From Panorpa germanica (Eukaryota > Arthropoda > Insecta > Mecoptera > Panorpidae), in assembly GCA_963678705.1 (NCBI GenBank), contig OY783221.1:2232001-2296000 (forward strand): a stretch of DNA of 64,000 nucleotides, given 5' to 3'. The notes beneath the pieces are model-generated. The model ran no database searches and had not been told where the DNA came from. It saw nothing but the letters and a program-made list of their open reading frames with translations. This document shows positions 49,412-59,634 of the stretch, one piece after another. Within the stretch, counting starts at the first letter, position 1. Every line of letters begins with the position of its first letter. Made by a program: the position numbers and the translations under genes.

Positions 49412-52400
49412 TTATGTAGTGTTACAGACATCATGCCAAAGGTTGATGCCACTTTGGTGAGGATGTTCCACCATTGATAGAGTCTCGTCCATGTTCAATG
49501 TTTCAATTACTGATAAATCTCCAGCATAGGGTAACCACTCGACACCAATCAGGGGATCAATAGCGCAACCATTCGGATTTCTACAAAGTGTTTAATGCAA
49601 TCATTATTTTATTAATATAAAATATATACTTTGTTATATAAGTTACCCAGTTCTAGCAAAATTAGCAAACATCCTAGTTATCTGCTTGCTAATTCTAATC
49701 TGTGTAGGACTCCGTTCATTCTCTGGAATCATTGTTACGTTTTGCCATCCTCGCACTAGCTGAAGAGTCTTTCTGTATGCGGTTTGGCTGAATAGTACCG
49801 AATGGTCATCGTTCAATATGGCTAAAATGTTATTTAAAAATATCTTACTTATTTTCGAAAACTATTCGTAGATGTTACTGTAAAAAATTACGTGCTGTAG
49901 CAGGCATAATTGACTTTGACGTTGAAACAACCGTTAATCGTCGTTAAAGAACATACGTTGTGAGAAAGAGATAAACTTATTCAACTTTTTACAGAGAAGA
50001 AAGTGATGGCAATCTATTTTTAATTTCAGATATTGACATTTACTTACGTCCAATTACATCGCATGAAACATCTGGGAAAAATATGCGCCTTCCAAAATTC
50101 AGAGAACCGCACAAATTATAATTAAAGAGATACGGACGTTGTCCACTTCTAGCGGCGAATCTTGCAAACTCTATAGTACCATCAACGAAAGACATCATGG
50201 ATGTGTACTGAAAAGAAATAAATCTGTATTGTGACTGGAAAGAATGTGATTTGAGAAAAGAGACAAGAGAAATTTATTTACATTGTAATAATTGTACTCT
50301 GTATAATTAGTCCCGAAATGAAAGTCAAAAATTTTCTTTCCAATTATTTTTGCTTTTGGAGAACTTTCAGCAATTCCACACTTTGGAGGAATTAGTATTT
50401 CGTTGTTAGCAGCGATTTGACTTAACAAGTCAGGGTTTCCTGTTATATCTGAAAGGAAATTAATCAAAAGAAATTATAATTAAGAATAACCTCAAAATTT
50501 GTAAATACATTTTCTCGTTTTCTAAGGTTATGTATGTTTTAAAATATCCAAAACTTGACTCAGTACCGGATATATATGTAATATAACATCCTTTCCATAC
50601 AGCAACAAGTCTTACAATCCATCGAACACTTGCCAAGATCACCTAACAATAAAACTATAAATTAAATACTCTTCTTCAACACTTGTTGCCACTACTATAC
50701 ATTTTACTATTTATGAATTAAAACTATAAATAACTTAGTGCCGCTGCTTCCGCTATTTATATATTTAAAAGCCATGTTTTGCATTCGATTTATATTTAAC
50801 AAACCGGTATATATCAGGGTAGCATTAGAGTCAGTTGGTTATATTTTATGCAGCATTCTAACTACTAATATGATAAACCCAAATACACCCTTTATTCTTC
50901 TGTCGTCCTTCAAGGTCGTTGCGTTTCCGCTGCACGATGTGTGTTTTTATGTGTGTACGCAGAAAGTATTGGGATTATCTTAATGCGATACTTACTGACA
51001 TCATTTTTATGAATGAATTTGAATGTGTTGATTTTAATGTTTTATTGAAATAGATTTTAATAGATATTAAAGATCAATGTAAAATTAATTTCTTAATAAT
51101 TACCTGGTCTTTGAAATCCTCCATCAGATAGTACAGTTCCTGCAATGATAGCAGCACCGTGGCAAATACTTTTAGAGTTTGCTATTTCTTGCTCCAAAAA
51201 TTGATTGGGTTCTTCTCCAACATACGATGGTAGCATACTATCAACTGCTGGTCCAAAAGGATACCCCGACCTCATTTTAATCGGTTTATTATACTACAAT
51301 GAAATTCACATTGAAAATATGAACAAAATTTTATTTTAAAAATGTGTGGTTGTCTTATCGGATGTAGGATTCTCCGCGGCTAGGATTCTCAAAGCAAGCC
51401 ACTCCTGTGTTCTTTGCATGTGTTGTATCACAATACATACATACCACGTATCGATACGACAGTACGCCAAGTCAAACTTGTGTACTGTAGGGTGTATTGG
51501 AGTTGTTTTGCATTAACATAATTTATCATTGGAGCAAACTTTTATTTTAATTTTTATCGATACACCACTGTTATGAAAGAGACTGCTGATTACATTTACA
51601 AGGTTCGTATCGGTTTACCGTTGTAGCATGTATTCGGACGGCTTTGTCGCTTGCAGTGTACGAGGGTTCATTACATTTACAGGGTTCGGATAGGTAAAGC
51701 GTAGTAGCGCGAATACGCTTGCAGTGTGCCTAAAGATAAATTTGTATATATTCTAACAACTTACTGTACTCAACATTTCTCTTCCTGCTCTGACTAGGTC
51801 CTCAGCAGATTGTGCTCTCAATTTCTGTGTTAAGTCTGTCATACCATTGAATGGTATACTCATGTTACCTGCCAGGTAAGTGATCATGGTAGCTGGATTC
51901 GGCTGGAACGCCCAACCACTTAAGCAGGATCCGCTTTGATGGATGATACCACTAAATAATCCTGGAGAAATATGAAATGAATGAAATATTTTAAATCAGT
52001 TGTATCCAGTAATTTAATATGAATGTATTTGTACCTCTGGATATTTCGCTAAAGCAATGGAAGCAAATGACAGAACCTTCTCCAAATATAGTAACTAAAC
52101 CTCTTTCTCCACCGAATTGTCCAATGTTATTTTGCACCCAGTGCAGTGCTAGGGCCTGGTCTAGTAGCCCTGCGTTGCCTTTGATGTTCTGGTCACCAGT
52201 ATTAGCAAAACCTAAATAATAATTTAGACAATGAATAGACTGCATAAAGGGGGGGGGGGGTATTGTGTAAAAATTTGAAGTCGATTGAAGTAAAACTGTC
52301 GGAGATATTGAGTTTTAAGTCTTCACGTCTCTGATCTGCTTTCGTGTTACTTTGAAACTTTCAAATGCGGTTTCTCACACATAGCTTTTTCAGAGTCGGT

Positions 52401-54054
52401 GCCCTCTCTAGCAAAAATCCCTCAAAATCTACTGGACCGATTCTTTTGAAATTTTGCACACACTTTCTTTACATAAATACCGAGGTAACGCTGTCGAGTT
52501 TTTTTAATTTTCTAATTTTAACGTATTTTAAAATAACAAAGTTGATTGTGAAAAACGGGTATTTTGACTTTTAAGTGCTGTAAAAAATTGAAAAATCAAT
52601 AAAAAAAAGAAAAACTCGACAGCGTTACCTGCAGAAACTTATCAACTAATGAAATCATTTTGGTTTTTCGATTTCAGAAAATCGAGTGATGAGTTATGAG
52701 TGACACCGCAATGTTACTTTTTTTTATGACGTCTGCGGAGATTCGCTGTCAATGCCTCATTTCTTAATATTTATTTATGAAAATTTCACAAAGTATTCTT
52801 CAAATATTATTTTATCATGTAGTAATTATAGAAATAATTATATATTAACTGTGCCGTCAAAAAACATTATCGAAAATATGTTTCTTCTTTATCGTTTTGA
52901 CCTTAATGTTATTTATACATAAAACAATACATACCTAGCACATTTAACCTATAATTCAGCGAGACGAAGACAATTTTTTCTCTATTAAATCTATCTCCTC
53001 CAAAAACGTCCGAATTTCCAGAAAGTGCATTGAACCCTCCGCTGTGGAAATAAACCATTACAGCACATTTCTTCTCGGGTGTCTAGAATTGAAAAAACAA
53101 AAACAAAGAATGGCTTTGAAAGAAAGAAATAATTGTTGCCTCTACTTCATTTGGTCGAGTATTTATGAATGAATTGGTGCCTCTACTTCCTTGTGAATGA
53201 GTTTACTACTACGGTATTTAAATAACAATTTGACAGGTTGAATTTATTGTTGTCGTGTCTTCAACGACTTTCTACGGAATTTGCAGTCGGGTATGCTCTG
53301 GACGATAATATCAATATAATACTTACACAACTCGTTGGAGAGTATACATTAAGATAAAGACAATCTTCAGATCCTTCCATTGCTGAGCGTATTACAAGTT
53401 GAGTGCAAATACTGCGATGTTCAACAGTCCAGAGTGTGACAGTCCAAGGAGTAGGTTTTACTGGATTCTAAATTTAAAAACCAATGGTTTGTTTGATAAT
53501 TTCATTATATTTTTAGAGGTTATACTATATAAATATATTGAAGACTTTGGTAGTCCTGTTTAAAAGCAACACTAGATACTAACTTTTGGTTGATTGTTAA
53601 ATCATTTAGCCAAATTAAAGGGAAATTGTTTGTGTTGTTACCCACCTCAAATCTCAGTTTGCCAACTGGTGGCCTAGCATAGGGAATCCCTTTAAAAGTC
53701 TTAACTGTGGTTCCAGCAAGGTCGGTATAGGTAATGATGCCTCCTACAGGGCCGGCATCTGTTTTAACAACAGGGAAATCATTGGGGCGCGATGTGCACT
53801 ATCGAATCAAATATAATTTGCTTAGAGATTAATTTTTTAGAGATGTTTTTTGTAACTAAAGGTTCAAAGTACTGTAAGATCACATCTGGTCCTGAAGTTT
53901 CAAGAAAATAATTGTAAAAATAGACTTGTTAACTTACATTGCTGTAATAAGGTGTTCCAACCAATCCTTGGCAATCAGAGAGGGTTGCAGCAACAGCTAC
54001 TTTAAAGACAAAAAGTGCTGCCCAAAAGAAATTCAAAAATTTTGTACACGTCAT
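49412..54054 (-). CDS. Secreted carboxylesterase-like protein lacking the catalytic triad
   Basis: Eleven exons, in gene order 54054-53938, 53798-53646, 53467-53327, 53082-52935, 52211-52035, 51961-51765, 51293-51104, 50448-50282, 50207-50048, 49821-49647 and 49580-49412, join in phase to 597 aa. Residues 1-22 are a signal peptide ([17 protein letters not shown]). The alpha/beta-hydrolase core is clear: [80 protein letters not shown] and [15 protein letters not shown]. At the nucleophile elbow, however, GESAGG is replaced by GEGSV (about 230-234, apparently a three-residue loss), the acid site SDEG reads SDGG (367-370), and the His site GxxHxDDL reads GPILNDDH (483-490). Such members, like glutactin or neuroligin-type proteins, act as binding or adhesion proteins. 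Introns carry dispersed repeats. A decaying gene is possible, but all splice sites and the frame are intact. Confidence 0.9.
51395..51738 (+). repeat. Repeat family D, copy 2 (in esterase intron 6)
   Basis: Collinear with 17103-17460: ACTCCTGTGTTCTTTGCATG, CGATACGACAGTACGCCAAG, GGAGTTGTTTTGCATTAAC and GGATAGGTAAAGCGTAGTAG. It ends in CGAATACGCTTGCAGTGTGC. The copy lies wholly within the intron between the exons at 51961-51765 and 51293-51104. Confidence 0.55.
52249..52260. repeat. Poly-G tract at a repeat border
   Basis: Twelve consecutive G residues, rare in such AT-rich DNA, lie in the esterase intron just before the family B copy starts. It probably marks the insertion junction or a slippage-prone end. 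Confidence 0.85.
52262..52915 (+). repeat. Repeat family B, copy 2 (in esterase intron 4)
   Basis: Full-length match in opposite orientation to 18017-18670. It accounts for most of the unusually long intron between the exons at 53082-52935 and 52211-52035. The plus-strand frame from SMPHF to FDL is open here too. Confidence 0.65.
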
Positions 54055-54370
54055 CTCTCTTCGGAGGATAACAATAGATTATTCATAAAGTAGAGATCAT
54101 TTTGTGCCACATGTAAAATAAAGTAATGTTTTATTTGCGTAAATGGTTTTTGCGTTAGCTCTATCTATTAAGGTCTGGACAGACTGAACGTAATCCCTAT
54201 ATTTATATATGCTATCTATAAATGTGTATTATGCTTCATTTGTATTTTGCATCTCAGTTCTGTTCACGTAATGTCATACAAGCTACATGCAAGCTGCAAA
54301 TAGGGTCATTTCTCTGAAGTAGCATTGATAGAGCACGTTTTTTCATTGGGAAAATGTGAAGTGGTGAAAC

Positions 54371-54660
54371 TTGACAACGTTATCTGCAGAAACTTATCAA
54401 CTAATGAAATCATTTTGGTTTTTCGAATTCAAATGATCCAGTGATGAGTTATGAGTGGCACCGCAATGTTACTTTTTTTGTGACGTCTGCGAATATTCGC
54501 TGTCAATGCCTCATTTCTTGATATTTATTTATGAAAATTTCGCAAAGTATTCTTCAAATGTTATTTCATCATGTAGTAATTATAGAAATAATTATATATT
54601 AACTGTGTCGTCAAAAAACATTATCGAAAATATGCTTCCTTTTTATCGTTTTGACCTTAC
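54371..54660 (+). repeat. Repeat family B, copy 3 (3' half)
   Basis: It begins near GACAACGTTATCTGCAGAAA and matches the right-hand 290 bp of copy 2, including GTCAATGCCTCATTTCTT and CATTATCGAAAATATG. The left half is missing. It lies about 320 bp upstream of the esterase start codon. Confidence 0.65.
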
Positions 54661-55067
54661 CCCCTACTACCCCCTCATGTGTAGTGGAAGTTAAGCAGAA
54701 GTTAACCATCTTGTACAAATCTACGCTTGTATCTCTGTCAATGATGTGGTATGAAAATAGGGAGAGGCGGAAGGGGAAATAATTAATATATAATCGTCTA
54801 CATATGTGTAGACCTTTATTTGTAAAGTTCCGATCTCTTTTTGTCACATATAAAATAGATTGATGTTTTTTATTTGCGCAAATGTTTTAGTACTTTTTAT
54901 AAGCTATATAAAATAAGCGGCTACATCATTGTTCTTAAATATTTGATCAGGTTTTTTATCTTTATCTGCTATCCACGTTTCATTTATTAATTACAGCGCA
55001 ATTATTAATATCAAGGGGGGACGGGGGTGAATGAAAGAATGTCCACGTTTCGAGTAGCAATATGTAG
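54661..55067. other. Gene-free stretch
   Basis: Spacer with short G and C runs near 54660-54680 and 55013-55027. No gene is seen. Confidence 0.4.
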
Positions 55068-55321
55068 CCCAGTAAACATTTTGGAGTCACTTTGACATCA
55101 TATTAAAGATGCGTCATGATTTTTTTGTCATGAAAGAGTTCATTTATAGTTCAGTTTCTCACATTTTTTCATATAAAATGTCTACTTTATCGCCTACAAA
55201 TGGCGAAATTACTCCACCTGTCGGAGTACAAATGAAGATAAAGTTGATGCGAACTATAATTGAAGTGAAATAGTGATAGAAACGTCACTAAATAGGGCAC
55301 TTCACTAAATTGTTTACTGGG
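55068..55321 (+). repeat. MITE family A, copy 3 (full length)
   Basis: A 254 bp element from CCCAGTAAACATTTTGGAG to AATTGTTTACTGGG with imperfect inverted ends, collinear with 6533-6784. It lies about 660 bp beyond the 3' end of the NLR-like gene, in the same orientation as copy 4 on the other side of that gene. Confidence 0.78.
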
Positions 55322-55980
55322 AGGGGCGAGGGACGGTGGAATAAAATTTACTCCGTTCGAGCTTAACTTCAGTCTCACTACGTTTTCTCACAAATGAATT
55401 CTCGACCAGGAGCACTTTGGGCATATGCTACATTGACTGCAGTATTGCTACAGGACCTAAAACATTGTGACTAGATACAACAGATTTTGAAAGTCAGCTT
55501 AGGGGTTCCTGGAAGGATATTCGTAAATTGAAATAAATAATTATTTGTAACAATATTCTTTTTTATTTATAAGAATTATTTTACATTTAGTGTACATAAC
55601 AAATATCACATGTTTGAAAAAACAGACCAGCTGTTTTTGATTAAACTACAAATACACTCTGTTGTCAGTTTTGAATTGGTTTCAAGTTTCTTTTAAATGT
55701 TATTTGATTACTTTGTGTTGATAAACACCTATATCTTGAAAACCGAAGCACTTTGCATCAAACATTTTATGTATAAATATATTGTATAATATTTTGTTGT
55801 ATATTACGAGTATATATAATTATTTATATATTATATAATATTATATCAAAGCATTGGCATATGTTAATCTAATAATTGCTTTAAAGTTAGGTTTCAATTT
55901 GTAAATATTTTCTAGGACCAACAAGTATTTTCTTTGCGCTGTTTTTGTGTTTGCCTATTTTTGGTTCGTTGCTTCTCTTA
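55322..55980. other. 3' flank of the NLR-like gene
   Basis: AT-rich sequence. TTTATT near 55562 could be the minus-strand poly(A) signal, about 420 bases after the stop at 55981. No other gene is seen. Confidence 0.35.
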
Positions 55981-58900
55981 TCATGGCGAAAAATATTCCT
56001 CTACTTCTTCATATTTTTTCTTCTTTTTATTTTTTCCAGTAAAAGGTGCAGTTTTGTGTTCTCTAGCGGATATGCCTAAAATAAAAGGTCCGTAGAAATA
56101 TTCATCGTGTATAATTTCTTTCAAGGTTCCTCCAAAGATTTGATGAACTTCTTCGCGAAATCTAGGATAGTGGCAGGCAAATCCGTAACCACTCAACATT
56201 TGCCTAATATTAAAATCATCTGCGTAGTCATGTGGTAACAGACCAAGGTCATCCTCTTTGTATTCCACTTCTTCATGTAGCAACCAGTCGAAAATCACCA
56301 CGGCAGAATTCCAAGATAAGCTAGCAGCTGCAACATGGAGAGGAGTTCTGCCAATTTCGTCTGTGCTATTTAAATTCACAGTTTTCATCAAGCGTTTCAC
56401 ATCACGGAGATCTTTTCGGCTGATGGCTTCATGAAGCGGTAAAGTTTCTTTGCAAAAAATAGTGTTTTGGATCGCAGAACGATTTATATTTTCTTCAATA
56501 TATGCTTCATATTTTTCCCTAAGAATTGATGTTAAACTATAAAAGGTATTATTCCAAATTTGATGTGGATAAATCTGTGAAATGTTGTCGTTCCTGTATT
56601 CTACTCCACACTTCATTAAGGCTCGGATGGTACGAAAATCTCTTTTGAAGGCAGCAATATGCAGTGGCGTCATATCACAATCATTGGTTTCCTCAACGTG
56701 GCTCTTTTTGGAGAGAAGGTTGTTCATTAAGTACACATTTTTATCAAGAATAGCTCTGTGAAGTAAATTCTCTTTAGAAGCTAGTTGATTAACATAATAA
56801 AAAACATATGGGTTTGAAAGCAGAATCAGCTTGGCTAATATTTTATATTTACTGTTTTGTTGCTTCTCATAGATCCATTTTGCCAAAAGATGGCTCCTAA
56901 CTTCATGTCGATACAGTATATAATACTTGCGGTAGTTTTCATTTGTGAGCATAATATTGCCACTAAGTGGGTCATCGTATAGTAGCATAAATCGTAATGC
57001 TTCTCTATTGCCCGAAATAACAGCATAATGGATCATATTTCTGCCGAGTCCATCAGCTTTAAACAGCCAATCTGGATTTTCGGAAACTAGTGCTTCCAGC
57101 TGGTGTTTGGTACAGCCTTTTGTGATCAGTACCGCCAACTTATTTAATTTCTCTGAATTCATGGCACAAAAGAAAGAATCTACTTTTGGTGGTAGTTTCT
57201 TATTTTCGTATTCCGTTAAAAATGGTCCATATTCATTTTGATTTTCTACGAAATATTTAGCCGAGAACCAATATAATAACGAATCATCTACAAACTTCGA
57301 TATTCCGTCATCCACGGTTGTTATTAAACCGACTTTTTCGATACCTTCATCAATTTCCTGAAATAATGGTTTAATATCTTTCTTTATTTCTTTTAGTATA
57401 CTTTTCTTCATTCCTGTCTTATCGCACATGGCAAGCAATGCTGCTTTTGAGTGAAGGTCTATGGATTCCCGCTTGTGCTTTTTGACTTTCGCTCTTGCAC
57501 ATACGTCATCTATTTGATGGTATAAAGGCTCGTTGAGTACGTCAAATGTTTTGTCAACGTATTTTGTTAAAACTTCCGTTTCATTAAATATTCGTATATC
57601 ACGAGGCTCTCCTTCCTCGCTGTTCTCAAGTTGTTCTTTAACATCCTTTGCTATTATCTCACAAAATAGCGGTGTGGTGCATAATATGGTGCTTGCTGCA
57701 TTTGACCTCATTAAGTTAGGCGGAAAGTTTTCGATGTCGCAATAAGTTTTTATGTAGCTTTGAAAATCAATATTATCAAAATTAATCAATTCGTAGGCAT
57801 TTATTTCCAAATCCTTCTCTAATTTCTCTACTATATTACTTCTTGTGGATATCCAAATTTTAACTCTGAATTCAGCTCTAATGATTTTAACGATTTCTAC
57901 GACTTTCTTATAGTACGTTGGATAAATTTGATCTATTCCGTCAAGAAATACGACCAGCATATTTTCTTGGTATAAACTGTATTTATAAATATCATACTCA
58001 ACAGCTTTCTCGTTGACTCCTGATATTTCTGTCAAGAAATTTTCAGCAATTTTCTTTTTTGATTCACCATTATTCATATTTAATTTCTTTAAATAACTTT
58101 GATATTTCCTAAGTTCAGCTTGTATAACGAAATATAGCGGATTCTTTTCTTTTATTTCGAGAGCTTGTCGCTTCAAATACCAAGATTTTCCTATTCCTGG
58201 ACCAGCGAATATCACAACCAGGGACTGATTGAACAATTGCTGAGTATTAACTACGCATCGACCTAGCTCTACTTTCCTCTCAACGTAATAATTTTCGGGG
58301 GTTTCTAGTTCTTTACCTATAAGGAAGGGAGTGCTGCTATTGCCATTGCATATACAATGAATTAATATCTTTGTAATTATTTCATGACTTTTATAAGACT
58401 CAAAAAAGCTTCTTGAATTTATTAAACATCCTTGAAAATTATATTCAAAATTACTAAAATTTCCGCTCGTATTACTTAGCCATTGTTTGCTGTGTCCTTC
58501 AGCAAAACGAATGGCGCCCATTAAATTTTCCAATGGGTTACTACAGGCGGTGTACTCTATTATTAACGATTCTATTAACGCTTTCAATTGGTTAACATTT
58601 ATTTGGGACGCACATACAACAAACTTATTGAGAAAATTATCATCTTCAATAATAGGACTCTTTCTGTCTTCAAGTGCTGTTTTTAATTTGTCATATTCGG
58701 GTTCATTATTAACAATAAAAATATTGCTTTGCTCCAGTGCAGTTTCAAAAAGATTGCGAAAAATTGATGGTATTGAATAGTTATTCTCCCCCACATCGCT
58801 TCTGGAGTTTGTGAACAAAACGAACATAGAATTCGCGATGTTACATGTATTTAAAATTACGTCATCAAAATCTTCAACTTTGTCCGTTATAACCTGATAA

Positions 58901-59310
58901 CTTTGATAATATTTATTAAAAGAAAATTTTACATTTGCGGGTGCTGCGAAAGTTATAACGGGGATGCTCTTGGTAATATTTTCAACGTGTTTTAATTGAA
59001 TAAAAAATGTCTCTTCCTTTTCCTCATTTTCGAGGATATATTTCACATTTACAACTAAATCATCACATGGACCAACTCCTTTTATGTTTCTGCAGACGTT
59101 GAACTCCTTAACGTCTTTATTTATTACCAGTCTTAAGACGACGAGCAAGTAGAAATATATTTCGTAGTCCACTCCTTTGGAATTTGCCGCTCCTTCGATT
59201 GGTTGGATATAATGTTGGGAGATCCCATTCACATTAGTTTTGTCCTGCTGTATTGATTCTCTCTTTGTGTATTTGCCGTGGCCTGACAAACTTGGTTTTC
59301 GATTTTCCAT
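55981..59310 (-). CDS. NLR-like protein: nuclease-like domain, STAND/NACHT NTPase, ankyrin repeats (1109 aa)
   Basis: One uninterrupted 1109-codon exon. Residues about 48-110 have a PD-(D/E)xK-nuclease look: a helix (YEIYFYLLVVLRLV), then GPCDDLVV (D83/D84) and FFIQLKH (Q105, K107), giving the D-x(n)-QxK pattern. Residues about 365-500 form a P-loop NTPase with Walker A GPGIGKS (370-376), Walker B LVVFLDGID (452-460) and a sensor-like KIWISTRS (484-491). A helical winged-type region (500-690) follows. From about 750 come degenerate ankyrin repeats, clearest at GRNMIHYAVISGN, TPLHIAAFKRD, TLPLHEAISRKD and GRTPLHVAAAS. The tail is lysine-rich (TGKNKKKKKY). The order sensor-switch-nuclease recalls STAND immune receptors and bacterial Avs proteins; the function in this animal is unknown and a defence role is inference. 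An acceptor (TTGAATTACAG) two bases before the ATG indicates a spliced 5' leader. Base use matches the host, so recent transfer is unlikely. Confidence 0.88.
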   Translation of the reverse strand: MENRKPSLSGHGKYTKRESIQQDKTNVNGISQHYIQPIEGAANSKGVDYEIYFYLLVVLRLVINKDVKEFNVCRNIKGVGPCDDLVVNVKYILENEEKEETFFIQLKHVENITKSIPVITFAAPANVKFSFNKYYQSYQVITDKVEDFDDVILNTCNIANSMFVLFTNSRSDVGENNYSIPSIFRNLFETALEQSNIFIVNNEPEYDKLKTALEDRKSPIIEDDNFLNKFVVCASQINVNQLKALIESLIIEYTACSNPLENLMGAIRFAEGHSKQWLSNTSGNFSNFEYNFQGCLINSRSFFESYKSHEIITKILIHCICNGNSSTPFLIGKELETPENYYVERKVELGRCVVNTQQLFNQSLVVIFAGPGIGKSWYLKRQALEIKEKNPLYFVIQAELRKYQSYLKKLNMNNGESKKKIAENFLTEISGVNEKAVEYDIYKYSLYQENMLVVFLDGIDQIYPTYYKKVVEIVKIIRAEFRVKIWISTRSNIVEKLEKDLEINAYELINFDNIDFQSYIKTYCDIENFPPNLMRSNAASTILCTTPLFCEIIAKDVKEQLENSEEGEPRDIRIFNETEVLTKYVDKTFDVLNEPLYHQIDDVCARAKVKKHKRESIDLHSKAALLAMCDKTGMKKSILKEIKKDIKPLFQEIDEGIEKVGLITTVDDGISKFVDDSLLYWFSAKYFVENQNEYGPFLTEYENKKLPPKVDSFFCAMNSEKLNKLAVLITKGCTKHQLEALVSENPDWLFKADGLGRNMIHYAVISGNREALRFMLLYDDPLSGNIMLTNENYRKYYILYRHEVRSHLLAKWIYEKQQNSKYKILAKLILLSNPYVFYYVNQLASKENLLHRAILDKNVYLMNNLLSKKSHVEETNDCDMTPLHIAAFKRDFRTIRALMKCGVEYRNDNISQIYPHQIWNNTFYSLTSILREKYEAYIEENINRSAIQNTIFCKETLPLHEAISRKDLRDVKRLMKTVNLNSTDEIGRTPLHVAAASLSWNSAVVIFDWLLHEEVEYKEDDLGLLPHDYADDFNIRQMLSGYGFACHYPRFREEVHQIFGGTLKEIIHDEYFYGPFILGISAREHKTAPFTGKNKKKKKYEEVEEYFSP

Positions 59311-59434
59311 ATCTGTAATTCAAATTATAGTAAGTTCAAGCCATAAGTAAGTGTATAGTGTTAACGGAGGAGGTGAAGGTGAACAATATGAGGGTAAAAG
59401 GAAGCGTGAGAGGGATAACGAGTAAAGAAACAAG

Positions 59435-59634
59435 CCAGTAAACATTTTAGAGTCACTTTACAGTTCAGTTTCTCAAAGTAGTTCATATAAAATATCTATT
59501 TTATCGGCTACTAATGGCGAAATCACTCCACTTGTCGGAATACAATGAAGATAAAGTTGATGCGAACTATAATTGAAGTACAATAGTGATAGAAACGTAA
59601 CAAAATAGTACACATCACCAAATTGTTTACTTGG
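59435..59634 (+). repeat. MITE family A, copy 4 (internal deletion)
   Basis: It runs from CCAGTAAACATTTTAGAG to CAAATTGTTTACTTGG. It lacks about 50 bp after the first 25 bases compared with copies 2 and 3. It lies 125 bp upstream of the NLR-like start codon, inside that gene's probable 5' intron or promoter. Confidence 0.75.

Noticed and set aside
50460-50642. A 60-codon minus-strand frame between esterase exons
   Set aside because: It lies in the intron between exons 7 and 8, which join in phase without it, and has no esterase motif.
58487-58780. A 97-codon plus-strand frame
   Set aside because: Antisense shadow of the NLR-like coding exon.
55981-59310. Recent bacterial transfer as the origin of the nuclease-NTPase-ankyrin gene
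   Set aside because: Base composition matches the host, there is a spliced 5' leader, and the ankyrin-rich form is of eukaryotic type. Deep ancestry cannot be judged from this window.
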